Positions 1 to 5,425 of a stretch of 7,677 nt of DNA are shown in pieces. The DNA comes from Candidatus Dormiibacterota bacterium. GTDB lineage: Bacteria > Chloroflexota > Dormibacteria > Aeolococcales > Aeolococcaceae. Numbering within the stretch: the first letter of the stretch is position 1; the number at the start of each line of letters is the position of its first letter. A program made the position numbers and the translations under genes. The DNA lies in the NCBI GenBank assembly GCA_027451645.1, contig DAIDIX010000080.1:1-7677 (forward strand). The letters run 5' to 3'. The notes beneath the pieces were generated by a model. It made no database searches, was not told where the DNA came from, and saw only the letters and a list, made by a program, of their open reading frames with translations.

Positions 1-1
1 A

Positions 2-610
2 AAGGGTCTTACAATCATCGATGCGACCTGCAGCGATGTTACACGTACCCATGATCTCATCGATCGGCTTTCTGCTGAGGGATACACGGTCATCTACATT
101 GGAAAGCGCGGACATCCCGAACCTGAAGGCTCCATCGGCCATGCACTGGGCCCGGTGTACCTCGTCGAAGACCGTGCAGACATCGATGCACTCACCATTT
201 CACCTACTGCACATATTGCAGTTACGTGCCAGACAACGCTCAGCGTGTGGGACACTGCAGAGCTCCTCGCCATGCTTGAGGAACGGTTTCCCGACATCGA
301 AGTGTTTAATGAGATCTGTCTTGCAACGCAGCAGCGGCAGGAAGCAGCAGTTGCAGCTGCAGCTGCTGTGGAGACAGTTGTAGTAGTGGGAAGTCCGAGA
401 AGCAGCAACAGCCGCAGGCTCGTCCAGGTCGTCGAGGAACGTGCTCATACTCCTGCACATCTTGTCGATACTGTGAACGATATCCGACCAGAGTGGTTCA
501 CGGGTCTGACAACAGTAGGAGTCACTTCCGGGGCATCCACGCCAACACATCTCACCAGGGAAGTCATCACTTTCCTGGAAGAGCTTGAGCCTCCACGGAA
601 CGAGAGCTAG
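2..610 (+). CDS. ispH: 4-hydroxy-3-methylbut-2-enyl diphosphate reductase (IspH/LytB), 5' end outside window
   Basis: IspH is the last enzyme of the MEP isoprenoid pathway. It is a cytoplasmic [4Fe-4S] enzyme that reduces HMBPP to IPP and DMAPP. The 202 residues seen cover about the last two-thirds of the protein; by comparison with E. coli IspH roughly 90 N-terminal residues, with the first cluster cysteine, lie upstream. Seen here: TIIDATC with the second cluster Cys (residue 10 of the fragment), GHPEPEG with the substrate-binding His38 and catalytic Glu40, CQTTLS with Gln77/Thr78, NEICLATQQRQEA with the third cluster Cys106, GSPRSSNS (131-137) and GVTSGAST near the end. All ligands expected in this part are present, so the gene looks intact. 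Residues 115-123 are almost all Ala, yet the spacing matches E. coli, so this is substitution and not insertion. The protein ends in EELEPPRNES. The identification is secure; only the start is missing. Confidence 0.97.
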   Translation, partial: KGLTIIDATCSDVTRTHDLIDRLSAEGYTVIYIGKRGHPEPEGSIGHALGPVYLVEDRADIDALTISPTAHIAVTCQTTLSVWDTAELLAMLEERFPDIEVFNEICLATQQRQEAAVAAAAAVETVVVVGSPRSSNSRRLVQVVEERAHTPAHLVDTVNDIRPEWFTGLTTVGVTSGASTPTHLTREVITFLEELEPPRNES

Positions 611-622
611 TGTGCACGTGCG

Positions 623-651
623 TTGTGCCTCCTGGGTTTCCACGGTATACT
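623..651 (+). promoter_or_regulatory. sigma70-type promoter for the membrane protein gene at 662
   Basis: A -35-like TTGTGC (623-628) and a -10-like TATACT (646-651) are separated by exactly 17 bases. Transcription would start near 658-659, leaving a leader of about 3-4 bases before the ATG at 662. No Shine-Dalgarno lies between. The gene can therefore be transcribed separately from ispH, apparently as a nearly leaderless mRNA. The boxes are seen; promoter activity is inferred. Confidence 0.6.
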
Positions 652-661
652 GCCACACATC

Positions 662-1207
662 ATGACTGAGAAGAAGTTCGGCCAGCCAATCTCAATGCAG
701 CTCCTTGTAGCACGTACTCTCTTTGGCATTGAAGCCGCCATCATGATGCTTGCAGGCGTATTTGACATCATTATCGGACTGTCACCGAACATCACCACGA
801 ATTTCCTCCTTTTCCAGCTTTCAGGAACGGGCAGTGTTCTGTTTGGAACCGTTGTCGGAATCATTGGGCTCGCAGGACTCGTACTCTCCTTTACTGTGCG
901 AAAGCCAAGCCCGACAAAAGTGAATGCAGTCTACATCATAATGGCCTGCTTCCTGCTGCTGATGCTCCTTGAGGGAAGCTTCGGCTACTTTGCCGGATTT
1001 CTCGCAATCTCAGCCATTGCTGTCTATCTCCTGTGGAGGGAGATGCACCCGGAGGAACATGAAGCACCAGCCCCAGTTCCATCAACGGATCCTGCTCCAG
1101 CGCCTTCCAATGCGGCAGAAGACACGCCGACCCCGCCGGATTCACGAGAAAGTGGCGGGAACAGCGAAGAGAAGAACGACGATACTGACACCCCGCCCTC
1201 AGAGTAA
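662..1207 (+). CDS. Four-helix integral membrane protein with acidic Pro-rich C-terminal tail, unknown function
   Basis: A 181-residue protein that I cannot assign to a named family. Hydrophobic segments at about residues 21-40, 57-78, 87-103 and 106-125 suggest four membrane helices. The topology is probably N-in/C-in: a short Lys-bearing N-terminus (MTEKK) precedes the first helix and Arg/Lys follow the second. From about residue 127 the tail is hydrophilic and low in complexity. It is rich in Pro, Glu, Asp and Ser (PAPVPSTDPAPAPSN, later EEKNDDTDTPPSE), is probably disordered, and is strongly acidic. I chose ATG 662 over the in-frame TTG at 623 because 623-628 looks like a -35 box, 646-651 like a -10 box, and the residues before Met are unlike a signal or membrane segment. 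It follows ispH by 51 bases on the same strand but has its own promoter-like boxes. The helices resemble small DUF-type four-helix proteins, but no function can be inferred. Confidence 0.85.
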   Translation: MTEKKFGQPISMQLLVARTLFGIEAAIMMLAGVFDIIIGLSPNITTNFLLFQLSGTGSVLFGTVVGIIGLAGLVLSFTVRKPSPTKVNAVYIIMACFLLLMLLEGSFGYFAGFLAISAIAVYLLWREMHPEEHEAPAPVPSTDPAPAPSNAAEDTPTPPDSRESGGNSEEKNDDTDTPPSE

Positions 1208-1353
1208 GCCTAGTCTGATTCTTGGACGCAGCCAATTCAGATCGTCCTGAGCACCTTGCCCTGGCCCGGAAGTCGACAGTGCCCTGAAGAATCCAGCAAT
1301 GGAGCTCCCCACTGTGACTGGTGGCAGAATCCCCCGCATGTTCTGTCCTCAAC

Positions 1354-1374
1354 GAATGCAACCTGGTCGCATTC
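1354..1374. promoter_or_regulatory. Imperfect 21-bp dyad upstream of the kinase gene (operator or RNA hairpin)
   Basis: The arms GAATGCAACC and GGTCGCATTC flank a central T. They are reverse complements with one mismatched position. The element ends 20 bases before the kinase ATG (1395) and 9 bases before its AGGA ribosome-binding site. It could be a repressor or activator site, or an RNA stem in the leader. The symmetry is seen; the function is inferred. Confidence 0.45.
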
Positions 1375-1394
1375 AATGCTGCCAGGATGTATGT

Positions 1395-1910
1395 ATGCTC
1401 AATGTCATCGTTGTCACAGGACTGCCGGGAGTCGGGAAAAGCCTCATTGCAGAGGGCATTTCCCGCAGGCTGGCACTGCCCATATTTTCAGTCGATCCGA
1501 TTGAGGCAGCACTGTGGCGCAGTGGCGTTCATCATGACGCAACAGGGATTGCAGCATATGAAGTTGCAGCAGCACTTGCAGATGAGCATCTGAGGCTGGG
1601 CCAATCCATTGTGATTGATGCAGTCAGTCCAGTTGAGCAGGCACGGCAGATGTGGCGCAATACTGCTTCCAGGAATTCTGCCCAGATCAGCATCATTGAA
1701 GTGGTATGCAGCGATGAAGTGCTGCACAAGAAACGCATTGAAAAGCGAGTGCGCACCATTGCGGGAATGTCCGAAATCACATGGGAACGGGTCCAAGAGC
1801 GAAAGCACGAATATGCGCCATGGCAGGACTACCGTCTCACGCTCGATTCAATTGAGCCACCCGACATGCTCATTGAAAGGGCCATTACGTTTGTTCAGCC
1901 AGTGAACTAG
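1395..1910 (+). CDS. Small P-loop kinase/ATPase (AAA_33 / zeta-toxin-like fold)
   Basis: A 171-residue protein of the ATP-binding small-molecule kinase type. The N-terminus forms a beta strand (MLNVIVVTG) leading into a Walker A loop GLPGVGKS (residues 9-16), with Lys15 and Ser16 as expected nucleotide-phosphate and Mg contacts. Asp34 in SVDP sits where related kinases carry a substrate-proximal Asp. SIVIDAVSP (71-79) looks like the Walker B strand with Asp75. An Arg/Lys-rich stretch at 112-120 (KKRIEKRVR) resembles the lid, and W130..Y140..PW143 near the C-terminus matches the usual end of AAA_33 proteins. The start at 1395 is supported by AGGA at 1384-1387, 7 bases upstream, and by the P-loop beginning 8 residues in; an upstream in-frame ATG at 1299 adds only Cys-rich, non-conserved sequence. 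The substrate is unknown: relatives phosphorylate antibiotics, nucleotides, sugars or peptidoglycan precursors. No antitoxin-like partner is adjacent, which argues against a classical zeta toxin. Confidence 0.85.
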   Translation: MLNVIVVTGLPGVGKSLIAEGISRRLALPIFSVDPIEAALWRSGVHHDATGIAAYEVAAALADEHLRLGQSIVIDAVSPVEQARQMWRNTASRNSAQISIIEVVCSDEVLHKKRIEKRVRTIAGMSEITWERVQERKHEYAPWQDYRLTLDSIEPPDMLIERAITFVQPVN

Positions 1911-1945
1911 TGTGCTCGCGCGCACTGATGTTTTCCCGACATCAG
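1909..1945 (+). terminator. Possible terminator, two alternative overlapping hairpins after the kinase gene
   Basis: The stem AGTGTGC (1909-1915) / GCGCACT (1920-1926), with loop TCGC and one G-U pair, overlaps the stop codon and is followed by GATGTTTT. A second, perfect 7-bp stem, CTGATGT (1925-1931) / ACATCAG (1939-1945), has loop TTTCCCG and shares two bases (1925-1926) with the first. The gap between the convergent kinase and FKBP genes is where a terminator is expected. The T-run is short, so this remains tentative. Confidence 0.35.
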
Positions 1946-2063
1946 GCAGCTTCTCCTTCGAGCATGACGCCACTCAGTGCATGCGCCCAATGACGAGAAT
2001 CGCAGGGAGCACTCGCCACATCTGCATCGTGCTCAGTGTGGTGCAGCGAAAGGCAGCGTGCAG

Positions 2064-2609
2064 CTAGCCGATGGAGAGCAGCTCGACATTGAAGACAAGT
2101 GTCGCGTTCGGCAGAATGGAGGATCCAGCACCGCTGGAGCCATATCCGAGTGCAGGCGGGATGACAAGTCTGCGGACTGTTCCAACATGCATCCCCACAA
2201 CTCCCTCATCCCAGCCAGGAATGACATTGCCTGCACCGACAACGAAGCTGAACGGCTGCCGGCCCGCTGATCGCGAGCTATCAAATTCAGTTCCATTGGT
2301 GAGCCAGCCAGTATACTCGACAGTCACCTTGTCCCCTTTCTTCACTGCTGCACCGCACCCCACAATGATGTCGCCATACTGGAGACCATCAGGGAGCTTC
2401 GTCAGGGCAACCTTGGTGGAGAACGAGTCCGTGTAGTTCTGAACAACACCTGCATGGCAGGATCCGGAAGCTGATGGAGCACTAGAGCTTGCCATGGCAC
2501 TTGGAGTCGGAGTAGGAGACGTGGCAGCAATCGGAGCAGATCCGCATGCTGCACACATGAGTGCTGCTGCACCTGCTATGAGGGAAAACGCACGTAAGCC
2601 CCGAATCAT
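2064..2609 (-). CDS. FKBP-type peptidyl-prolyl cis-trans isomerase, exported lipoprotein
   Basis: A 181-residue protein that should catalyse cis-trans isomerisation of Xaa-Pro bonds during folding of exported proteins. The N-terminus is a lipoprotein-type signal peptide: MIRGLR, then a hydrophobic core ending MCAAC, with Cys22 the likely lipidated residue. The -3 position is Cys where Leu/Val is usual, so the lipobox is atypical. Residues 24-50 are a Ser/Ala/Thr/Pro linker. The FKBP domain spans about 74-181 and keeps the pocket: Tyr99 (VEYTG), Phe109-Asp110 (EFDSS), Phe122, Val129-Ile130 and Trp133 (VIPGW), Tyr156 (LGYG), Ile165, and Phe173 in the closing NATLVFNVELL strand. Cys51 and Cys85 could form a disulfide outside the cell. 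The start is fixed by GGAGGAG (complement of 2615-2621) 5 bases before the ATG. It converges with the kinase gene and diverges from the MDR dehydrogenase. Confidence 0.95.
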   Translation of the reverse strand: MIRGLRAFSLIAGAAALMCAACGSAPIAATSPTPTPSAMASSSAPSASGSCHAGVVQNYTDSFSTKVALTKLPDGLQYGDIIVGCGAAVKKGDKVTVEYTGWLTNGTEFDSSRSAGRQPFSFVVGAGNVIPGWDEGVVGMHVGTVRRLVIPPALGYGSSGAGSSILPNATLVFNVELLSIG

Positions 2610-2614
2610 TCCTG

Positions 2615-2621
2615 CTCCTCC
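2615..2621 (-). promoter_or_regulatory. Strong Shine-Dalgarno of the FKBP lipoprotein gene
   Basis: Read on the minus strand this is GGAGGAG, 5 bases upstream of the ATG at 2609. It contrasts with the SD-less starts at 662 and 6552, showing that both kinds of initiation occur in this window. Confidence 0.8.
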
Positions 2622-2750
2622 ATGTCACTGCTGTATGGTACTGGCCATCATGTGACCACTACACCGTTCCTACTGTACCCCAGTTGCCAGAATTCCCGCT
2701 TCCTGCGCTCAACGCGAATTCCGTTCAATATGCAATGATGGGGTCAAAGT

Positions 2751-2770
2751 GCGCCTCCACCAGGTGGCGC
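2751..2770. promoter_or_regulatory. Inverted repeat just upstream of the MDR dehydrogenase start
   Basis: A perfect inner palindrome, CCACC-A-GGTGG (2757-2767), is flanked by GCG (2751-2753) and CGC (2768-2770), giving an imperfect 20-bp dyad. It lies 14-33 bases before the ATG at 2784. If that mRNA is leaderless, the dyad would occupy the spacer between -35 and -10, a typical repressor position. The symmetry is seen; the operator role is inferred. Confidence 0.45.
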
Positions 2771-2783
2771 TGTACACAATGCC

Positions 2784-4190
2784 ATGCGAGCAATACTTGT
2801 CGATCCTGCGCAGATTACTCCACTGACACAGAAGTCACGTCCTGGATCACGTGGTGCAAAAACGATCCTCAGTCCGCTTGCGATAGCAGACATTCCCACG
2901 CCAGAACCGCCAGCTCCAGCCTGGGTCCGTGTCCGTCCAGCACTCTCCGGAATGTGTGCAAAGGACATATCCTTTCTCAGCGGAGCTGACCTCAGCTCAC
3001 CCATCGGTGTGTATCATCCGAGAAAGTCGTTTGTTCTGGGACATGAAATCGTCGGTGTGGTTGAGGAAACACGGAAGACACGTACAGTCAGGGAAGGGGA
3101 CCGTGTCATCATCGAGCCATCACTCTTCTGCTTCCACAAGGGGCTTCCGCCCTGCAGACAGTGCCAGCATGGCAACGTCCATCTCTGTGAGAACCGTTTC
3201 CGTGAGGGACCTCTCTGCTCCGGAAGCAGCATTGGCTTCAGTCCTGAACTCGGTGGCGGATGGAGCGAGGGCTTTCTTGCCCATGAGAGCATGCTCATTC
3301 CTGTACATGACATCCCTGACCAGCGGGCAGTCATGGCAGAACCTCTCGCTTCAGCACTCCACGCCATCATGAAGTGGTCTGGCGAAGGCGATACTGCACT
3401 AGTCATAGGAAGCGGCACAATGAGCCGGCTTTTCGTCATGCTGCTTTCCACACTGTATCCGACTCTCGAGATTGGCGTGGTGTATGAACGGCGCTCAGCC
3501 ATCCGGGAACATCGCTCAAAGCATCAGCGCAATATTCCTGCACAGTTTGCACCGCCTCCAGACATTGACGTTGGCGCCATCCGGGCACTCGGTGCGAAGC
3601 ATATCTGGAGAGCACCGTCAGAAGAGATCATCAATGCAATTGCTGAATGGGTAGGTGCCTGCCGTCTCCGGGCAGCTGCAGACAGCCTTCCCCTCCTCGA
3701 CAGGGGAGTCGATGTCATCTTCGACTGCCGCACAACCTCTGAGACAACAGACATGGCAGTTCGAGTTCTCCGCCCAGGAGGGACACTTGTTCTGGTAGGT
3801 CGCGGCCTGCCATCGCAGACCACTGACTGGTCCTACGCCTGGCACAATGAGCTGCATATCGTGGGCAGTTCATCATATGGTCGTGAATCGACTGGAGCAC
3901 GAACATTTGCGCGGGCCAAGGAACTCCTCGCAGATCCTGCACTTCAGCTGGACCAGTTCGTCACGCACCGATATCCGCTCGAAATGTATGAGGAAGCACT
4001 CACCACAGCACAGACTGGCACTGGTGCGAGTGCTATCAAGGTTGTGCTCGAGGGCCCAGCTGCTGTCATGCGTGAACGTGAGACAATCCACAGTACCTCA
4101 GGCTCACTGGAGGAGCTGGAGCCACCTGTGATCCTTGCTGCAGCTGCGAAGCGTGCACGCCACCGCTCGTCCGAGGATTCGGAGTCGTAG
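2784..4190 (+). CDS. Zinc-dependent medium-chain dehydrogenase (MDR) with insertions and C-terminal extension
   Basis: A 468-residue MDR-family oxidoreductase, expected to oxidise an alcohol or polyol with NAD(P)+ in the cytoplasm. The GroES-like domain carries catalytic zinc candidates Cys58 (SGMCAKD), His87-Glu88 (LGHE) and Glu186 (AEPLA). A structural zinc lobe follows with Cys116, 124, 127 and 135; the first spacing is wider (seven residues) than the usual CX2CX2CX7C. GGGWSEGFLAH (157-167) is typical of a Zn-MDR subgroup of unassigned substrate. The Rossmann motif VIGSGTMS (207-214) has Ser for the third Gly. The strand GVVYERR (231-237) is followed by a Lys/Arg/Pro-rich insertion (about 238-262) before RALGAKH, and another insertion sits near 290-307. 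The catalytic fold ends near KVVL (419-422); about 46 extra hydrophilic residues follow, including LEELEPP and ending RHRSSEDSES. MRAILVD is a canonical MDR start; no good Shine-Dalgarno precedes it. It resembles Tdh distantly and its substrate cannot be named. Confidence 0.9.
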   Translation: MRAILVDPAQITPLTQKSRPGSRGAKTILSPLAIADIPTPEPPAPAWVRVRPALSGMCAKDISFLSGADLSSPIGVYHPRKSFVLGHEIVGVVEETRKTRTVREGDRVIIEPSLFCFHKGLPPCRQCQHGNVHLCENRFREGPLCSGSSIGFSPELGGGWSEGFLAHESMLIPVHDIPDQRAVMAEPLASALHAIMKWSGEGDTALVIGSGTMSRLFVMLLSTLYPTLEIGVVYERRSAIREHRSKHQRNIPAQFAPPPDIDVGAIRALGAKHIWRAPSEEIINAIAEWVGACRLRAAADSLPLLDRGVDVIFDCRTTSETTDMAVRVLRPGGTLVLVGRGLPSQTTDWSYAWHNELHIVGSSSYGRESTGARTFARAKELLADPALQLDQFVTHRYPLEMYEEALTTAQTGTGASAIKVVLEGPAAVMRERETIHSTSGSLEELEPPVILAAAAKRARHRSSEDSES

Positions 4191-4195
4191 CACCC

Positions 4196-5413
4196 CTACA
4201 GGAGACCGAGCTCCTTCCCAACATCCGCAAAAGCGGTCAGTGCTGTATCGAGCTGCTCTCGGGTGTGTGTTGCAGTGACAATTGTCCGTATCCGGGCTTT
4301 GCCTTCCGGAACTGTCGGAAAGCCAATACCCTGGGCAAACACTCCCCGCGAGAAAAGAAGATCGGAGAACTCCATTGCCTTCGACGCCTCGCCAATCATC
4401 ACGGGAGTGATGGGAGTCTCACTCATTCCGATGTCGAATCCAAGATCACGCATTGCACCCTTGAAGTACGCAGTGTTATCCCATAGCCTCCTCACGAGGG
4501 TGTCATCCCTCTCAAGAAGATCGATGGCTGCCTCGCAGGCTGCAACAACTGCTGGTGGATGGGAGGAGGAAAAGAGAAATGGACGTGCTGTGTGAATGAG
4601 ATAGTCGCGCACGGTTGCTGTAGAAGCGATATAGCCGCCCACAACACCAATTGCCTTGCTGAGAGTCCCTATGTTGAGTGCAACACGGCCATGGAGCCCA
4701 AAATGATCGACAGTACCGCGGCCATGCGACCCGAGGACGCCTGTGGCATGGGCATCATCGACCATGACACCTGCTCCATACGCCTCAGCCCTCTCGACAA
4801 GACCTGGCAGTGGAGCGATGTCCCCATCCATGCTGAATACCCCATCAGTGACGAGCAGCACTCTCCGGTACCCCTCCTTCCTTGCAGTTGCGAGTGCACG
4901 TTCTGCCGCATCCAGATCCGCATGGTCAAACAGAAGGCGATGTGCCTTTGTGAGCCTGATGCCATCAATGATGCTTGCATGGTTGAGAGCATCACTCACC
5001 ACGCAGTCTGGCTCCTGGAGCACAGCACTGAGCACTCCGACATTGACGGTGTACCCGCTCTGGAATGAGAGTGCAGCTTCTGTCTTCTTGAAGCGGGCAA
5101 GCTTCTTCTCAAGCTCTTCATGAAGTGTCTGTGTACCCGCAATGGTTCGCACTGCGCCTGTTCCTGCACCCCAGGACTGTGCAGCCTGGCATGCTGCCTC
5201 AATCAGCTCTGGATGCGTGTTGAGGCCCAGGTAGTTGTTGCTTGAGAGATTGATGAGCTCATGGCCAGCGATTTTGACTTCTGGTCCCTGGGCAGACTCG
5301 AGAATGCGAAGAGGACGATACAGTCCCCGCTTCCTGAGATTGTCAAGGTCCTCCTCCAACGAAGCATCGAACTGTCGAAGACCCTCTTCCGCAGTGTGCT
5401 GTGCATCAGTCAT
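4196..5413 (-). CDS. kbl: Glycine C-acetyltransferase (2-amino-3-ketobutyrate CoA ligase)
   Basis: A 405-residue PLP enzyme of the alpha-oxoamine synthase family. It cleaves 2-amino-3-oxobutyrate with CoA to glycine and acetyl-CoA, the second step of threonine degradation. Family landmarks are all present: INLSSNNYLGL (54-64), GAGTGAVRTIAG (82-93), DALNHASIIDG with His145 stacking on PLP, VTDGVFSMDGDIAPL (188-202), VDDAHATG with Asp219 and His222, GTLSKAIG with the Schiff-base Lys253, RPFLFSSSHPP (277-287), and the carboxylate-binding Arg376 in RIRTIVTATHTREQ. The length fits Kbl (E. coli about 398). The closely related BioF and serine palmitoyltransferase are alternatives on sequence alone, but the C-terminal block resembles Kbl and the gene is coupled to tdh. 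The start is fixed by AAGGAG (complement of 5420-5425) 6 bases upstream. The first 8 bases overlap the end of tdh. The 3' end faces the MDR gene with 5 bases between stops. Confidence 0.95.
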   Translation of the reverse strand: MTDAQHTAEEGLRQFDASLEEDLDNLRKRGLYRPLRILESAQGPEVKIAGHELINLSSNNYLGLNTHPELIEAACQAAQSWGAGTGAVRTIAGTQTLHEELEKKLARFKKTEAALSFQSGYTVNVGVLSAVLQEPDCVVSDALNHASIIDGIRLTKAHRLLFDHADLDAAERALATARKEGYRRVLLVTDGVFSMDGDIAPLPGLVERAEAYGAGVMVDDAHATGVLGSHGRGTVDHFGLHGRVALNIGTLSKAIGVVGGYIASTATVRDYLIHTARPFLFSSSHPPAVVAACEAAIDLLERDDTLVRRLWDNTAYFKGAMRDLGFDIGMSETPITPVMIGEASKAMEFSDLLFSRGVFAQGIGFPTVPEGKARIRTIVTATHTREQLDTALTAFADVGKELGLL

Positions 5414-5425
5414 GCCGTACTCCTT
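5406..5425 (-). promoter_or_regulatory. Translational coupling junction tdh-kbl
   Basis: On the minus strand, AAGGAG (5425-5420) lies inside the last tdh codons, 6 bases before the kbl ATG (5413). The kbl start and tdh stop overlap as ATGACTGA. Ribosomes finishing tdh can re-initiate at once, which should keep the two enzymes in step and limit build-up of the unstable intermediate 2-amino-3-oxobutyrate. Confidence 0.85.

Noticed and set aside
1299..1394. Longer kinase starting at ATG 1299
   Set aside because: The added residues are Cys/Pro/Arg-rich and unlike the family; AGGA 7 bases before 1395 and the P-loop position favour 1395.
1208..1394. Possible tRNA or structured RNA in the gap between membrane protein and kinase
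   Set aside because: No acceptor/T-arm pattern or paired cloverleaf arms could be found. Apart from the dyad at 1354-1374 nothing is supported.
1395..1910. Zeta toxin of a toxin-antitoxin pair
   Set aside because: The fold is similar, but no small antitoxin gene is adjacent on the same strand; the neighbour upstream is a membrane protein and downstream is a convergent FKBP gene.
1977..2270. 97-codon plus-strand frame overlapping the FKBP gene end
   Set aside because: It lies mostly antisense to the FKBP domain, with no Shine-Dalgarno and composition typical of a shadow frame.
2690..2722. Two GAATTCC copies 26 bases apart in the divergent FKBP/MDR promoter region
   Set aside because: Only seven bases match, and flanking bases differ. 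This could easily be chance, and no promoter box is placed around them convincingly.
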